Positions 14,904 to 22,696 of a stretch of DNA of 64,000 nt are shown piece by piece. The stretch comes from Phytohabitans sp036906915. Its GTDB lineage: Bacteria; Actinomycetota; Actinomycetes; Mycobacteriales; Micromonosporaceae. Location: the NCBI RefSeq assembly GCF_036906915.1, contig NZ_JBAKHX010000041.1:1-64000 (forward strand). The letters run 5' to 3'. The notes below the pieces were generated by a model. It searched no databases and was not told the origin of the DNA. It saw only the letters and a list, made by a program, of their open reading frames with translations. Made by a program: the position numbers and the translations under genes. Each line of letters starts with the position of its first letter. Position 1 is the first letter of the stretch.

Positions 14904-17151
14904 GCCATTTCTCCACCGTCTCGCGCATCCGGTGGGTGAAGCGTTCGCCGTCCGCGGTCAGCGCGCCCGTGCCGTGCAGCGCGCCGAGCGCGCCGGTCAC
15001 CCAGCCGAGGTAACGGTGGTAGTGCTCGGCGGCGGCGTCCGAGCCGCGGCTTCGCGCCCGCCACACGTCCGCGACCGCGAGATGGGCGTACGCGCCTTGC
15101 AGCACCGCCTCGGCGGGTCGCTTGATCGGCCGCCACGGCACGGGCAGCAGCTCGCGGTGCTCGGAGTCGACCAGGTCGTACCGGTCGAGCACGGCGCCGA
15201 GCTTGACGTGCTGCACCTCGTGGACGAGCAGCAGGGCCAGCGCGTCGCCGTCGGCCGGCTCGGCCACCGCGACCGCGCCGAACGCGTCCCGGTTGGTGGC
15301 GCTGCGCAGCCGGCCACCGGGGTCGGGGACGAGCGGGACCAGGGCACGGAACGCGGCACGCACGGCCGGCGAGTGGGCCGGCGCGTCGCGGTGGATGCCC
15401 TGCCAGGCGGCGGAGAGCAGGCCCTGCCACGAGTCGACGGCGGCGGGCGTGAGGCGGCCGGCGACCGGCCACTCGTGACAGTCGCGGTACGCGTCGGTGT
15501 CGTCGATCGGCACGCGCTCGCCCTCGGCGTCGAGCCACCTCGTCGGCCACCATTCGGCGCCGGTACGCAGCTCGAACTCCCCACCGGAGACGGACAGTTC
15601 GGCGGTCTTCGCCGCCCGCGACGCGACCGCGAAAGCGCCGAGCGTCGGCAGGTGTGCCAGGCCGTCCCGGACCGGCAACGCCAGCTCGACCGACAGCCCG
15701 GCCCGTACCGCGGCCGCGGCGGCGACGCATGCCAGGTGCCGCCGGTCGGTGTCGCGGTGCTCTCCCTCTTCCAGGTAGCGGACCGCCCAGGTCCGCGCGT
15801 ACGGGTGCGCGAGCACCTCCGCCACGGCCTCGGGCGCCTCGGCGTCGACGTGTTCGAGAAGCTCCCACGCCGGTGAGGCGGCCTCGGTCTCGCCGACCAT
15901 CGACAACAGGACTCGGGTGATGAGCACCTGGCTCTCGACGAGCCGCGCGATGGCGGCCGCGTCGCCGTACCCGGAGCCGATCTCGTCCAGTAAGCGATCC
16001 GACATGGGGTTTCGATCGCTCCCGTCCGCGATGGCACCAGGGCCGGCCGGCGACACATCGACCGGCGACTCGTCTATCCGTGCGATGAGGGCCTTGAGGT
16101 CGGCACAGTAGACCGACGGGTTGTCGAATCCGGACCCCGACCGGTACCGGTGGGCGAACAGGCCACCGCCGCACCGTCGCACGACCGGGCAGGCCCGGCA
16201 GGTGGCGCAGACACCGGCGAGGCCGTTCTGGCGCGCCGCTACACCCGCGTGCCCGGCCACGTCGTCGACGCTGTGCGAGAACACGTCGAACCCGGTCGCG
16301 GGGGCGCCGTCGTACGCCGTCTTCAGGGAGTCGGCCTGCTCCCAGGCGCCGTCGGTCTCGATGACCACCACGTCGGCCGGGGCGAGGCCGACCGCCTCGG
16401 TGCCGCCGGTCGCATACGCCACAGTGGACGACAGCGCGTCGAACAGGCGGATCGGCATCGGTCGTCCGCCGTCGGTCCAGCGGTCGTGGATCCGGCCGAG
16501 CCAGTCGGCGTACGGGGTGGGAGACCCCGCCGGGCGCGGTGGCGGCTGGTCCCAGGTGGCGTGCGGCAGCAGGAAGTCGACGCGCGGCGGCGCCTCGGCC
16601 AGCAGCGCCTCGTACACCGCGACCGGGTCGCCCGCGACGTCGACGGTGCAGAGGATGCCGGCGTAGAGCTGCCGGTACGCCGGTTGGCGCAGCAGCGCGA
16701 GGCCGCGCAGCACCTGTGGGTGGCTGCTGGCCCCACTGGCGAACCGGCGGTGCCGGTCGTTGGCCGACCGGTCACCGTCCAGCGACACGCCGACCCGCAC
16801 GCCGTGCCGCAGCAGGACGTCGCAGATCGCGGGGGAGAGCAGCACGGCGTTGGTCTGCATGCGCAGGTCGAGCCGGACGACCGGCGCGATGGCGGCCCGT
16901 AACTCGGCCAGCACGGCGTCGAGCCGGTCGGCGCCCAGCAGCAACGGCTCGCCACCGTGCAGGATCACCTGGACGCCGGGCAGCGCGTGGGTCGCTGCGT
17001 GCTCCGCGATGCGCTTGCCCGCCGCCCGCACGGTTTCGAGCGCGATCGTCCGCGGCCGGGTGCGCCAGCTCTGGTCGGCGTGCTCGTAGACGTAGCAGTG
17101 GTCACAGGCCAGGTCACACCGGCTGTGCACCTTGAGAACGAAATACCGCAA
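14887..17151 (-). CDS. fxsB: FxsB-family cyclophane-forming radical SAM/SPASM peptide maturase with HExxH region
   Basis: About 754 aa. Radical SAM cluster-binding cysteines are C12, C16 and C19 in CDLACDHCYVYEHADQSW, a signature specific to FxsB-type enzymes; HGGEPLL and the S-x-D-G motif follow. A SPASM-type cysteine group for extra Fe-S clusters lies at CATCRACPVVRRCGGG. The second half (about 380-754) is a fused HExxH-motif domain, with HEVQH at about 644-648. FxsB enzymes join side chains within three-residue stretches of the precursor to give cyclophanes; the HExxH half is of a type found in other RiPP loci. The TTG at 17151 lies eight bases after the fxsA stop and gives the usual N-terminus just before the LKVHSRCDLAC block. 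Confidence 0.92.
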   Translation of the reverse strand: MRYFVLKVHSRCDLACDHCYVYEHADQSWRTRPRTIALETVRAAGKRIAEHAATHALPGVQVILHGGEPLLLGADRLDAVLAELRAAIAPVVRLDLRMQTNAVLLSPAICDVLLRHGVRVGVSLDGDRSANDRHRRFASGASSHPQVLRGLALLRQPAYRQLYAGILCTVDVAGDPVAVYEALLAEAPPRVDFLLPHATWDQPPPRPAGSPTPYADWLGRIHDRWTDGGRPMPIRLFDALSSTVAYATGGTEAVGLAPADVVVIETDGAWEQADSLKTAYDGAPATGFDVFSHSVDDVAGHAGVAARQNGLAGVCATCRACPVVRRCGGGLFAHRYRSGSGFDNPSVYCADLKALIARIDESPVDVSPAGPGAIADGSDRNPMSDRLLDEIGSGYGDAAAIARLVESQVLITRVLLSMVGETEAASPAWELLEHVDAEAPEAVAEVLAHPYARTWAVRYLEEGEHRDTDRRHLACVAAAAAVRAGLSVELALPVRDGLAHLPTLGAFAVASRAAKTAELSVSGGEFELRTGAEWWPTRWLDAEGERVPIDDTDAYRDCHEWPVAGRLTPAAVDSWQGLLSAAWQGIHRDAPAHSPAVRAAFRALVPLVPDPGGRLRSATNRDAFGAVAVAEPADGDALALLLVHEVQHVKLGAVLDRYDLVDSEHRELLPVPWRPIKRPAEAVLQGAYAHLAVADVWRARSRGSDAAAEHYHRYLGWVTGALGALHGTGALTADGERFTHRMRETVEKWRDDHR

Positions 17152-17159
17152 TAGATTCG

Positions 17160-17345
17160 TCAGATCGCGGAGTTGAACGGCGTGGCCCCGACGGAGACCA
17201 GGCCGGACTCGGTGTGCAGCACTCGGCGCCGGACGGCATTGACCGCGTCGATGTTGTCGGTGGCGATGCGGCGTAACGGTGTGCGCCGGACGGCCTCGAA
17301 CGGGTCGGCTTCGCTGGCCTGACGGCTGGGTGCGGCACGATCCAT
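17160..17345 (-). CDS. fxsA: FxSxx-COOH precursor peptide (FxsA)
   Basis: About 61 aa, ending GATPFNSAI: the terminal five residues F-N-S-A-I fit F-x-S-x-x-COOH exactly, the defining mark of this RiPP precursor family. The middle part, PLRRIATDNIDAVNAVRRRV, is the typical conserved leader. The ATG at 17345 is preceded by GGGGAG at good spacing; the longer frame upstream has no conserved features. It is the first gene of the minus-strand operon, eight bases before fxsB. The predicted crosslink site is the terminal Phe with a residue two positions on, by analogy with characterised FxsB enzymes. Confidence 0.9.
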   Translation of the reverse strand: MDRAAPSRQASEADPFEAVRRTPLRRIATDNIDAVNAVRRRVLHTESGLVSVGATPFNSAI

Positions 17346-17497
17346 GGCGGCTCCCCTAACGGTCAACTCCCCACGGTAAGGATAGAGACTACTCGACGTG
17401 ATGTCACCGTCGCGCAGCCAGCCGGGCCGTATTGGACCGGTCGTCCACCGCATCTTTGGCCCTGGCAGCTGAGCCTTCGGGGCGGCAGGGTGGCGTG

Positions 17498-18208
17498 GTG
17501 AGCAGGTACTTCCAGCACGCGCCCGCCGTCTGGGCGGCGCACCCCGACCTGGTCGCGGGCGCGGTATACGCCACCGGGTTGACCGCCGAAGCGCCCGTCG
17601 AGCCGGTCATGGACCGGTACATGGCGATCGCGCGGGCGCGCCTCGCGGGCGGCACCGAGGCGGAGCTGCCCGAGATCCAGGCGTGGCGGCGGGCGTTCGC
17701 GCGGATGGGGCTGAAGCCGACCCAGTACCGGTGCGCGTCCGAGTCGCTGCTGCGCCGCCTGCGCCGGGAGGGTGACCTGCCGCGCATCCACCCGCTCATC
17801 GACCTGTGCAACGCGATCTCGGTGGCGTTCGCGATCCCGGTGGCGGCGCTCGACGCGACCCGGATCGACGGCGACCTGGAGGTGCGGCCGGCGACCGGCG
17901 ACGAGCGGTACCTGGCGTTCTCGGGGGAGGTCGAGCACCCCGAGCCGGGCGAGCTCGTCTTCGCGGACGCGGGCGGCGAGTCGCACGCGCGCCGCTGGAC
18001 GCACCGGCAGAGCGGTCACTCGGCTGTCCGGGAGAGCACGACCTCGGTGCTGATCGTCGCAGAGGCGATGCACGACAGCGCATCGTCCGACGTGCCGAAG
18101 CTCGTGGCGGCGGTCGCCGACGAGCTGAGTGCACTGTGGATGGTCACCCCGTCGACCGGGACGCTGAGCGCGTCGGCGCGGCGATTCGCGTTTCCGTCAG
18201 ACGCGTGA
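17498..18208 (+). CDS. B3/4 domain protein (PheRS beta-like tRNA-binding fold)
   Basis: About 236 aa. The B3/4 domain, also found in the beta chain of phenylalanyl-tRNA synthetase, is marked by AWRRAFARMGLKPTQYRCASESLLRRL and IHPLIDLCNAISVAFAIPVAALD. Stand-alone members are thought to act in tRNA or aminoacyl-tRNA quality control; the substrate is not known. GTG at 17498 is taken because AGGG sits eight bases upstream; a GTG three bases earlier is possible. Divergent from fxsA across a spacer of about 150 bases that must hold both promoters. The 3' end overlaps the convergent sigma gene by 12 bases. Confidence 0.85.
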   Translation: MSRYFQHAPAVWAAHPDLVAGAVYATGLTAEAPVEPVMDRYMAIARARLAGGTEAELPEIQAWRRAFARMGLKPTQYRCASESLLRRLRREGDLPRIHPLIDLCNAISVAFAIPVAALDATRIDGDLEVRPATGDERYLAFSGEVEHPEPGELVFADAGGESHARRWTHRQSGHSAVRESTTSVLIVAEAMHDSASSDVPKLVAAVADELSALWMVTPSTGTLSASARRFAFPSDA

Positions 18209-19870
18209 CGCCTGCGGCACCCGCGCCGGGTCGATCGTCGCCTCCCGCGTGAGGTACTGCGGCACCGGCGCGCCATCGTCTCCGGTGTCGCGCACGACCC
18301 CGTACCGCACCCAGCCGCTCGCCGCCGGATCCGATGGCGGCGGCGCGGAGACGTCGTCGACCACCTGCTGCCGGGTCATCGCGGCGACGACCATGTTGTA
18401 GTCGGCGCCGCGCTCCTGGTTGGTCAACGAGACCTCGCCGTCGAGGTGGAAGAACTCGTTCTGCCAGAACTGCTGGGCCCCGGCCGGCAGCACCGTGTAT
18501 CCGGTGCCCGGCTCGCCCATCCAGGTGTGCCGCGCCGGCGCGGTCGGCTTGTTGTCGTCCATCCGCCGCAGGCCGCCGGACGCGACGTGGAAGAGCTTGC
18601 CCTTCAGGCCGGTCCAGGTGGGCATCACCATGCCGCCGGCGCGCGTCCAGTAGCTGATCTGGTACCGCACCCGCACGTAGCCGCGCCCCTTCAGCACCAC
18701 CGTGTCGCCGCGGTGCTCCATCACCGGATCGCCGGTCACCGCGACCGTGCCGGAAGCGCGCGCCGGCAGCGCGCGGGGCGGCGTGAGCTTGGCGGGTGCG
18801 GGCTCGACGCGGTCCACCACGCTGCCGTACCGGGGTGCGGCCGCCCTGCGAGACGGTGGTGCGGCGCCCGTGGGGGACAGGCGCGGCGTGGGCGACGCCG
18901 CCGTCGGCGCTGGCGTGGTGGATGGCGGTGCCGCCGCGAAGACGGCGTCGCCGCGGACGGCCGGCTCGTTGACAGCATGGAACGCGACGGTCGCGCCGCC
19001 CGCGACGACGGTGGCGCCCGCGGCCACGGCCACCACCGGCTTCGAGACGAGCACGGCCAGCTTGGCGAGCCAGCCGGTCACGGCCGCTGTCTTGAGCGTG
19101 GCGGTCGCGACCGCGAACCCGAGCGGCAACGGCACCAGCGCCAGCCCGACCAGCAGCCGGTCGGCCGGCACGAGCCCTTCCCAGTGCGCGGCGCACACCG
19201 GACACTCCCGCGTGTGCCGGGCCAGCCGCTTGCGCCACACCGAGCCGGGCCGGCCCTCCCAGCCGGTGGTAAGAGCGGCCAGCTCCGGGCAGCGCGGCAC
19301 CGCGTTCAGGGCGCGCACGACCGCGCGCGCGGCGTCCAGCTGCGCTTTCATCCGCTGTACCCGCACAGCCGCGTGCGGCATGCTGAGCTCCAGCGCGGTG
19401 GCGAGCTCGGCGCGCGTCAGCTCGCCCGCGGCCTCCAGCCACCACAGCGACAGCAACTGCCGGTCGCCGGCGTCCAGCCACCGGGTGGCCTCGGCCACCT
19501 CCTTGCGCTGCCCCGACAGCCCCAGCCGCACCACCGTCAGGTCCGCGAAGTCGGCGCCCGGGTCCGCGATCTCGGTCGCGTCGTCGAGCCTGCCCTGGCG
19601 TGCGAGCGCCGCCCGCCGGTCCTGGCCGCGGTCACGCACCCGACGCAGCGAGATCGCCACCAGCCACGACCGGTAGCTGCCGGGTTCGCGCAGCCACCGC
19701 AGCCCGTGTACGACCCGCAGCATGGTCTCCTGGACCACGTCGTCGACGTCCGCGTGCCCGTCGAGCGCCCGCCCGACGATGTTGTAGACCAGCGGCAGGC
19801 TCTCCGCCACGAGCTGGTCGAGCGCGCGCTGATCCCCAGCCTGAGCCGCCTCGACAAGTTCGCTCCGCAC
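18197..19870 (-). CDS. one-chain ECF sigma factor / zinc-finger / membrane / extracytoplasmic protein
   Basis: About 557 aa. Residues ~1-165 are an ECF sigma factor: region 2 (ALDQLVAESLPLVYNIVGRAL, DDVVQETMLRVVHGLRWL) and region 4 (LTRAELATALELSMPHAAVRVQRMKAQL). Next is an anti-sigma-like zinc motif HTRECPVCAAHW (about 215-230), one or two membrane helices, a Pro/Ala/Thr-rich linker and an outer domain of about 200 residues (ISYWTRAGGMVMPTWTGLKG, NQERGADYN). The sigma factor and a membrane anti-sigma are thus one polypeptide, a layout known for a few ECF groups with long C-terminal extensions. Release of the sigma part would need proteolysis or a conformational change. GTG at 19870 is chosen because region 2 starts a few residues later. 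Confidence 0.82.
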   Translation of the reverse strand: MRSELVEAAQAGDQRALDQLVAESLPLVYNIVGRALDGHADVDDVVQETMLRVVHGLRWLREPGSYRSWLVAISLRRVRDRGQDRRAALARQGRLDDATEIADPGADFADLTVVRLGLSGQRKEVAEATRWLDAGDRQLLSLWWLEAAGELTRAELATALELSMPHAAVRVQRMKAQLDAARAVVRALNAVPRCPELAALTTGWEGRPGSVWRKRLARHTRECPVCAAHWEGLVPADRLLVGLALVPLPLGFAVATATLKTAAVTGWLAKLAVLVSKPVVAVAAGATVVAGGATVAFHAVNEPAVRGDAVFAAAPPSTTPAPTAASPTPRLSPTGAAPPSRRAAAPRYGSVVDRVEPAPAKLTPPRALPARASGTVAVTGDPVMEHRGDTVVLKGRGYVRVRYQISYWTRAGGMVMPTWTGLKGKLFHVASGGLRRMDDNKPTAPARHTWMGEPGTGYTVLPAGAQQFWQNEFFHLDGEVSLTNQERGADYNMVVAAMTRQQVVDDVSAPPPSDPAASGWVRYGVVRDTGDDGAPVPQYLTREATIDPARVPQASRV

Positions 19871-19977
19871 GAGCTCAGAGGCTATCCGACCCCCCAACGG
19901 CCCCCACGCGCTCTCCCCGCACGCCCGCCGCCGCGGGCGCTCTTGCCGCACGCCCGGCGCCGCGCGCTCTTCCCGTC

Positions 19978-20055
19978 GATCAAGGTCAAACGCACGTGGT
20001 TGGATCTCAAATCCGCGTGCATTTGCCCTTGATCGACCGGAATGGCCTTGATCGG
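19978..20055 (+). repeat. dispersed palindromic element, copy 3
   Basis: Begins GATCAAGGTCAAACGCACG; the opposite arm GCGTGCATTTGCCCTTGATC ends near 20034 and the third CCTTGATC at about 20053. It lies upstream of the sigma fusion gene and 85 bases before the LuxR-type remnant. This is the only full copy that does not form the 3' end of an evident gene. Confidence 0.9.
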
Positions 20056-20094
20056 CGCGAGCCGAGGCCGCGGCCCTGAGCCACGCGGCGCGGG

Positions 20095-20445
20095 GTGGAC
20101 CTGCGGCGTTCGTGGCGGGTGGGGCGGACAATACCGGGCATGCCGGTACTTGCCGGCCGGGCCGTCGCCGACGACGGCGTACCAGCGTTCTGGCCGTGGC
20201 CGCGGGCGCTGGACCGGTCAGGCGATGGCGCACCGGGGTTGGGGCCGGACCTGCTCGACCTCAGCGCCGAGCCTGACAGCTCGGCGGCGGCGCGGTTCCG
20301 GGCGGTCCACCGGACCGCCGAAACGCTGCGCCGCGCGGCCGAGCCGGCCGGGCTGTTCGTGGTGCTCGAAGACCTCCAGTGGGCCGACGACGGGACGCTC
20401 GCGCTGCTCCGGCACCTCTCGACCGGCTCGGCCGGCACCCGCTAA
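20095..20445 (+). pseudogene. internal fragment of a LAL/LuxR-type ATPase regulator
   Basis: The frame contains VLAGRAVADDGVPAFWPWPRAL, then ARFRAVHRTAETLRRAAEPAGL and the Walker B region FVVLEDLQWADDGTLALLRHL, all typical of the N-terminal NTPase of large LuxR-type (LAL/MalT) regulators. There is no Walker A, no TPR/HTH part, and the frame ends in TAA shortly after Walker B, so only about 100 residues remain of a protein normally 800-1000 long. An ATG at 20140 exists but the product cannot be a working ATPase. Probably left behind by a deletion next to element copy 3. Confidence 0.7.
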
Positions 20446-20450
20446 GGAAC

Positions 20451-20478
20451 GGGCGCCCCGGCGTGTGCCGGGGCGCCC
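20451..20478 (-). terminator. strong hairpin terminator of the S1 protease gene
   Basis: Perfect 12-bp stem GGGCGCCCCGGC / GCCGGGGCGCCC around a GTGT loop, 16 bases past the protease stop. No T-run is present, as is common in actinobacteria. It also follows the LuxR-type remnant on the other strand and could act both ways. Confidence 0.75.
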
Positions 20479-20493
20479 GCTTGGTGTGGTGGA

Positions 20494-21726
20494 TCAGAGG
20501 ATGCCCAGGCCGTAGAACTGGAGCGAGCCCACCGTGGGTCCGCCCACCGGGCGGAACGTCGGCGCGTAGAACACGACGTTGGAGCTGTCCGCGACCGGCG
20601 CGTTGGGGCAGGTGACGTTGCCCTCACCGGGGCGGCCGGTGCTGATGGTGCCGCGGGCGAGCAGTCCGGACGCCGACGAGACGACCACCGGGCCGCCGCT
20701 GTCGCCGCGGGCCGCGGCGCATCCGCCGGTCGGGTGGATCGCCCGGATCAGCGGCGAGAACCCGCTGTCCGACGTGTTCACGTGGGTGACCCGCAGTCCA
20801 CAGTGCTCACCGGTGCGGGCACCGCTGGTGCAGACCAGGTTGCCCACGACGTCGGACTGCGCGCCGGACACGTTCAACGTGGCGCTGCCGTTGAAGGGCC
20901 CGACGTAGATGTGCCCGAACGACCGAGTGTTGATCATCAACGTGTCACGGGCGTTGTTGTCGTTGAAGATCGTCCCCATCTGGTCGGCGACCCCGCCGCC
21001 GCCATCGGTGGCGAGCTGGCCGTTGCTACCACAGTGGCCGGCGCTGAGGATGTGCGAGACGCCTGAGAGCGAGACGGCGAACCCGGTCGAGCAGCCGCCG
21101 GTCGTCGTGTAGCGGGCACCGCCCACGTACGGCGAGAAGTCGTTCTGGCGGCTCAGCGGCTCTGGCGCCGACTCGGTGCGCACGAACAGCGGGATCGTCG
21201 ACGCCCCGAACGCGCCAGCACGCGAACGGATCGCCTGCTGGCCGGCCTCGGTCACGGTGATGGTCAGGCCACTGCCGTCGGCCTCCGGTCCCACCGAGAG
21301 CACCCTCGGGTCGGCCGCGAGGCGCGTGGTCTCGGCGAGCAGTTCGCGCTCGGAGTACGCCGCCGACAGGAACCGGACCGGAGCGCCCGCCGCGACGGCG
21401 GCCTGCCGCACCGACGCCGGCACGCGGCCCTTCCAGTACACGCGGACGTCGCCGTTCTCCGGTGCGGCCACGACGCCGGCGAACCCGGCACCGCGCGTCG
21501 CGATGATCTTCTCGGCGGCGGCGTTCAGCCGGTCCTGTACCGCGAACACCTCGGACCAGCTCGCGAAGCCGGCCGGCGGAGCAGTGCCGGCGCCGAGCGC
21601 GACGGCCGGCGTCCGCTCGCCCGGCGCCGGTGCGGGTGCCGCGGCGCCGGGCGAGGCCACCGACGCCGCGAGCAGCGCCGCGCCGGCCAGGACGAGAATG
21701 CGGATGGATGATCTGGTGCGGGTCAT
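20494..21726 (-). CDS. secreted S1-family (chymotrypsin-like) serine protease
   Basis: About 410 aa. Signal peptide at 1-30 (basic RTRSSIRIL, hydrophobic core, SPGAAA cleavage region), then a pro-region of about 170 residues of the kind found in streptogrisin/alpha-lytic proteases, then the catalytic domain. Triad: His in ILSAGHCGSNG, Asp in NNARDTLMI, Ser in RGDSGGPVV. Paired cysteines suggest disulfides. ATG at 21726 follows a GGGGAGGG site; longer frames upstream have no signal peptide. It should be exported as a zymogen and self-mature. A perfect hairpin follows the stop. Confidence 0.92.
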   Translation of the reverse strand: MTRTRSSIRILVLAGAALLAASVASPGAAAPAPAPGERTPAVALGAGTAPPAGFASWSEVFAVQDRLNAAAEKIIATRGAGFAGVVAAPENGDVRVYWKGRVPASVRQAAVAAGAPVRFLSAAYSERELLAETTRLAADPRVLSVGPEADGSGLTITVTEAGQQAIRSRAGAFGASTIPLFVRTESAPEPLSRQNDFSPYVGGARYTTTGGCSTGFAVSLSGVSHILSAGHCGSNGQLATDGGGGVADQMGTIFNDNNARDTLMINTRSFGHIYVGPFNGSATLNVSGAQSDVVGNLVCTSGARTGEHCGLRVTHVNTSDSGFSPLIRAIHPTGGCAAARGDSGGPVVVSSASGLLARGTISTGRPGEGNVTCPNAPVADSSNVVFYAPTFRPVGGPTVGSLQFYGLGIL

Positions 21727-21816
21727 GAGTCCCTCCCCTGTTGGGGGTCGCAGTGCTCCTGGTTGGGGAGCAGCGGTGCGATCGTGGCAGCGGACTCGTG
21801 ATCGGGATCGGCCATC

Positions 21817-21855
21817 TTGGACGCTGTTGGACACCGTTGGACACCGTTGGACGCG
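21817..21855. repeat. four direct repeats TTGGACRCYG at exact 10-bp period
   Basis: TTGGACGCTG, TTGGACACCG, TTGGACACCG and TTGGACGCG follow each other without spacer from 21817. A 10-bp period places every copy on the same face of the helix. The array lies about 90 bases upstream of the S1 protease start and just past the ribosomal-protection remnant, so it may be a regulator-binding array for the protease gene. Confidence 0.8.
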
Positions 21856-22657
21856 CTACGGCCGGCGGCGTGGGGGCCTACCCCGCACGGGTTCGTGACC
21901 CTCGTACGTCGTGTCGAGCACGCCTCGCCGCTGGTCAGCCCGGGCAGTTCGCGCTGCAGGCGGGGCACGCTGGCCGACGGCAGCACCGCCTCGACCGTGA
22001 CCTCGCCGCCGCGCACCGCGGGCGCCTCCACGGCCGCGCCCAGCCGGCTCAGGGCACCGAGCAGCGCGCCCAGCGTGTCGGCTGGCGCGTCGACGCGTGC
22101 CCGTGACATCGGCTCGCACACGACGGTGCCGGCGGCCGCCAGTGCCTGACCGAGCACGACCGGCGTGAGCTTGCGGAAGCCCGCGGCCGTGCTGAGCGGC
22201 CCTGCGCCCGCGCGGTCTGCGCTGCCAGCTCGCGCCGCAGCACGGCCGGTGTCACCCGCGCCTCGTCCTCGACATACGCGGTCAGCAGCGCGTCGTCGTT
22301 GCCGGCGAGCGCCTGGACCAGCCCGTCTCGGTCGGGCGGGCACGGCACCGCCCGCGCGTCGCGAGCGCCCGGCCGCTCGACCCTGCTCATCGGCACGCAC
22401 ATCACGGCGAGGCGGCGCTCGACCTGCGCGAGCACGCGGTCCACGCCCGCACCGCGGCGGTCGACCTTGTTGAGGAACAACAGCGTCGGTACCCGCAGCC
22501 GCCGCAGCGCCCGCATGAGTACCCGCGTCTGTGGCTGCATGCCCTCGACGGCGGAGATGACGAGCACCGCGCCGTCGAGCACGCCCAGCACCCGGTCGAC
22601 CTCGGCGACGAAGTCGGGGTGCCCGGGCGTGTCGATCAGGTTTACCCCGGCTCGCAA
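21856..22657 (-). pseudogene. decayed TetM/OtrA-type ribosomal protection GTPase
   Basis: Pieces of an EF-G-like tetracycline-resistance protein in three frames. From 22657: GTPase motifs G3 to G4 (NLIDTPGHPDFVAEVDRVL, LLFLNKVDRRG), with no G1 P-loop, so the 5' end is missing. Near 22200 the frame shifts and most of the middle domains are absent; the next piece, RKLTPVVLGQALAAAGTVV, CEPMSRARVDAP, RELPGLTSGE, is domain IV/V. Near 21925 a further shift leads to the authentic C-terminus GVLDTTYEGHEPVRGRPPRR with its stop at 21856. At least two shifts plus truncation: non-functional. Confidence 0.8.
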
Positions 22658-22696
22658 CGCGTTTTCCGGTCAGCCGGGCGGGCGGAAGTAGTGAGC

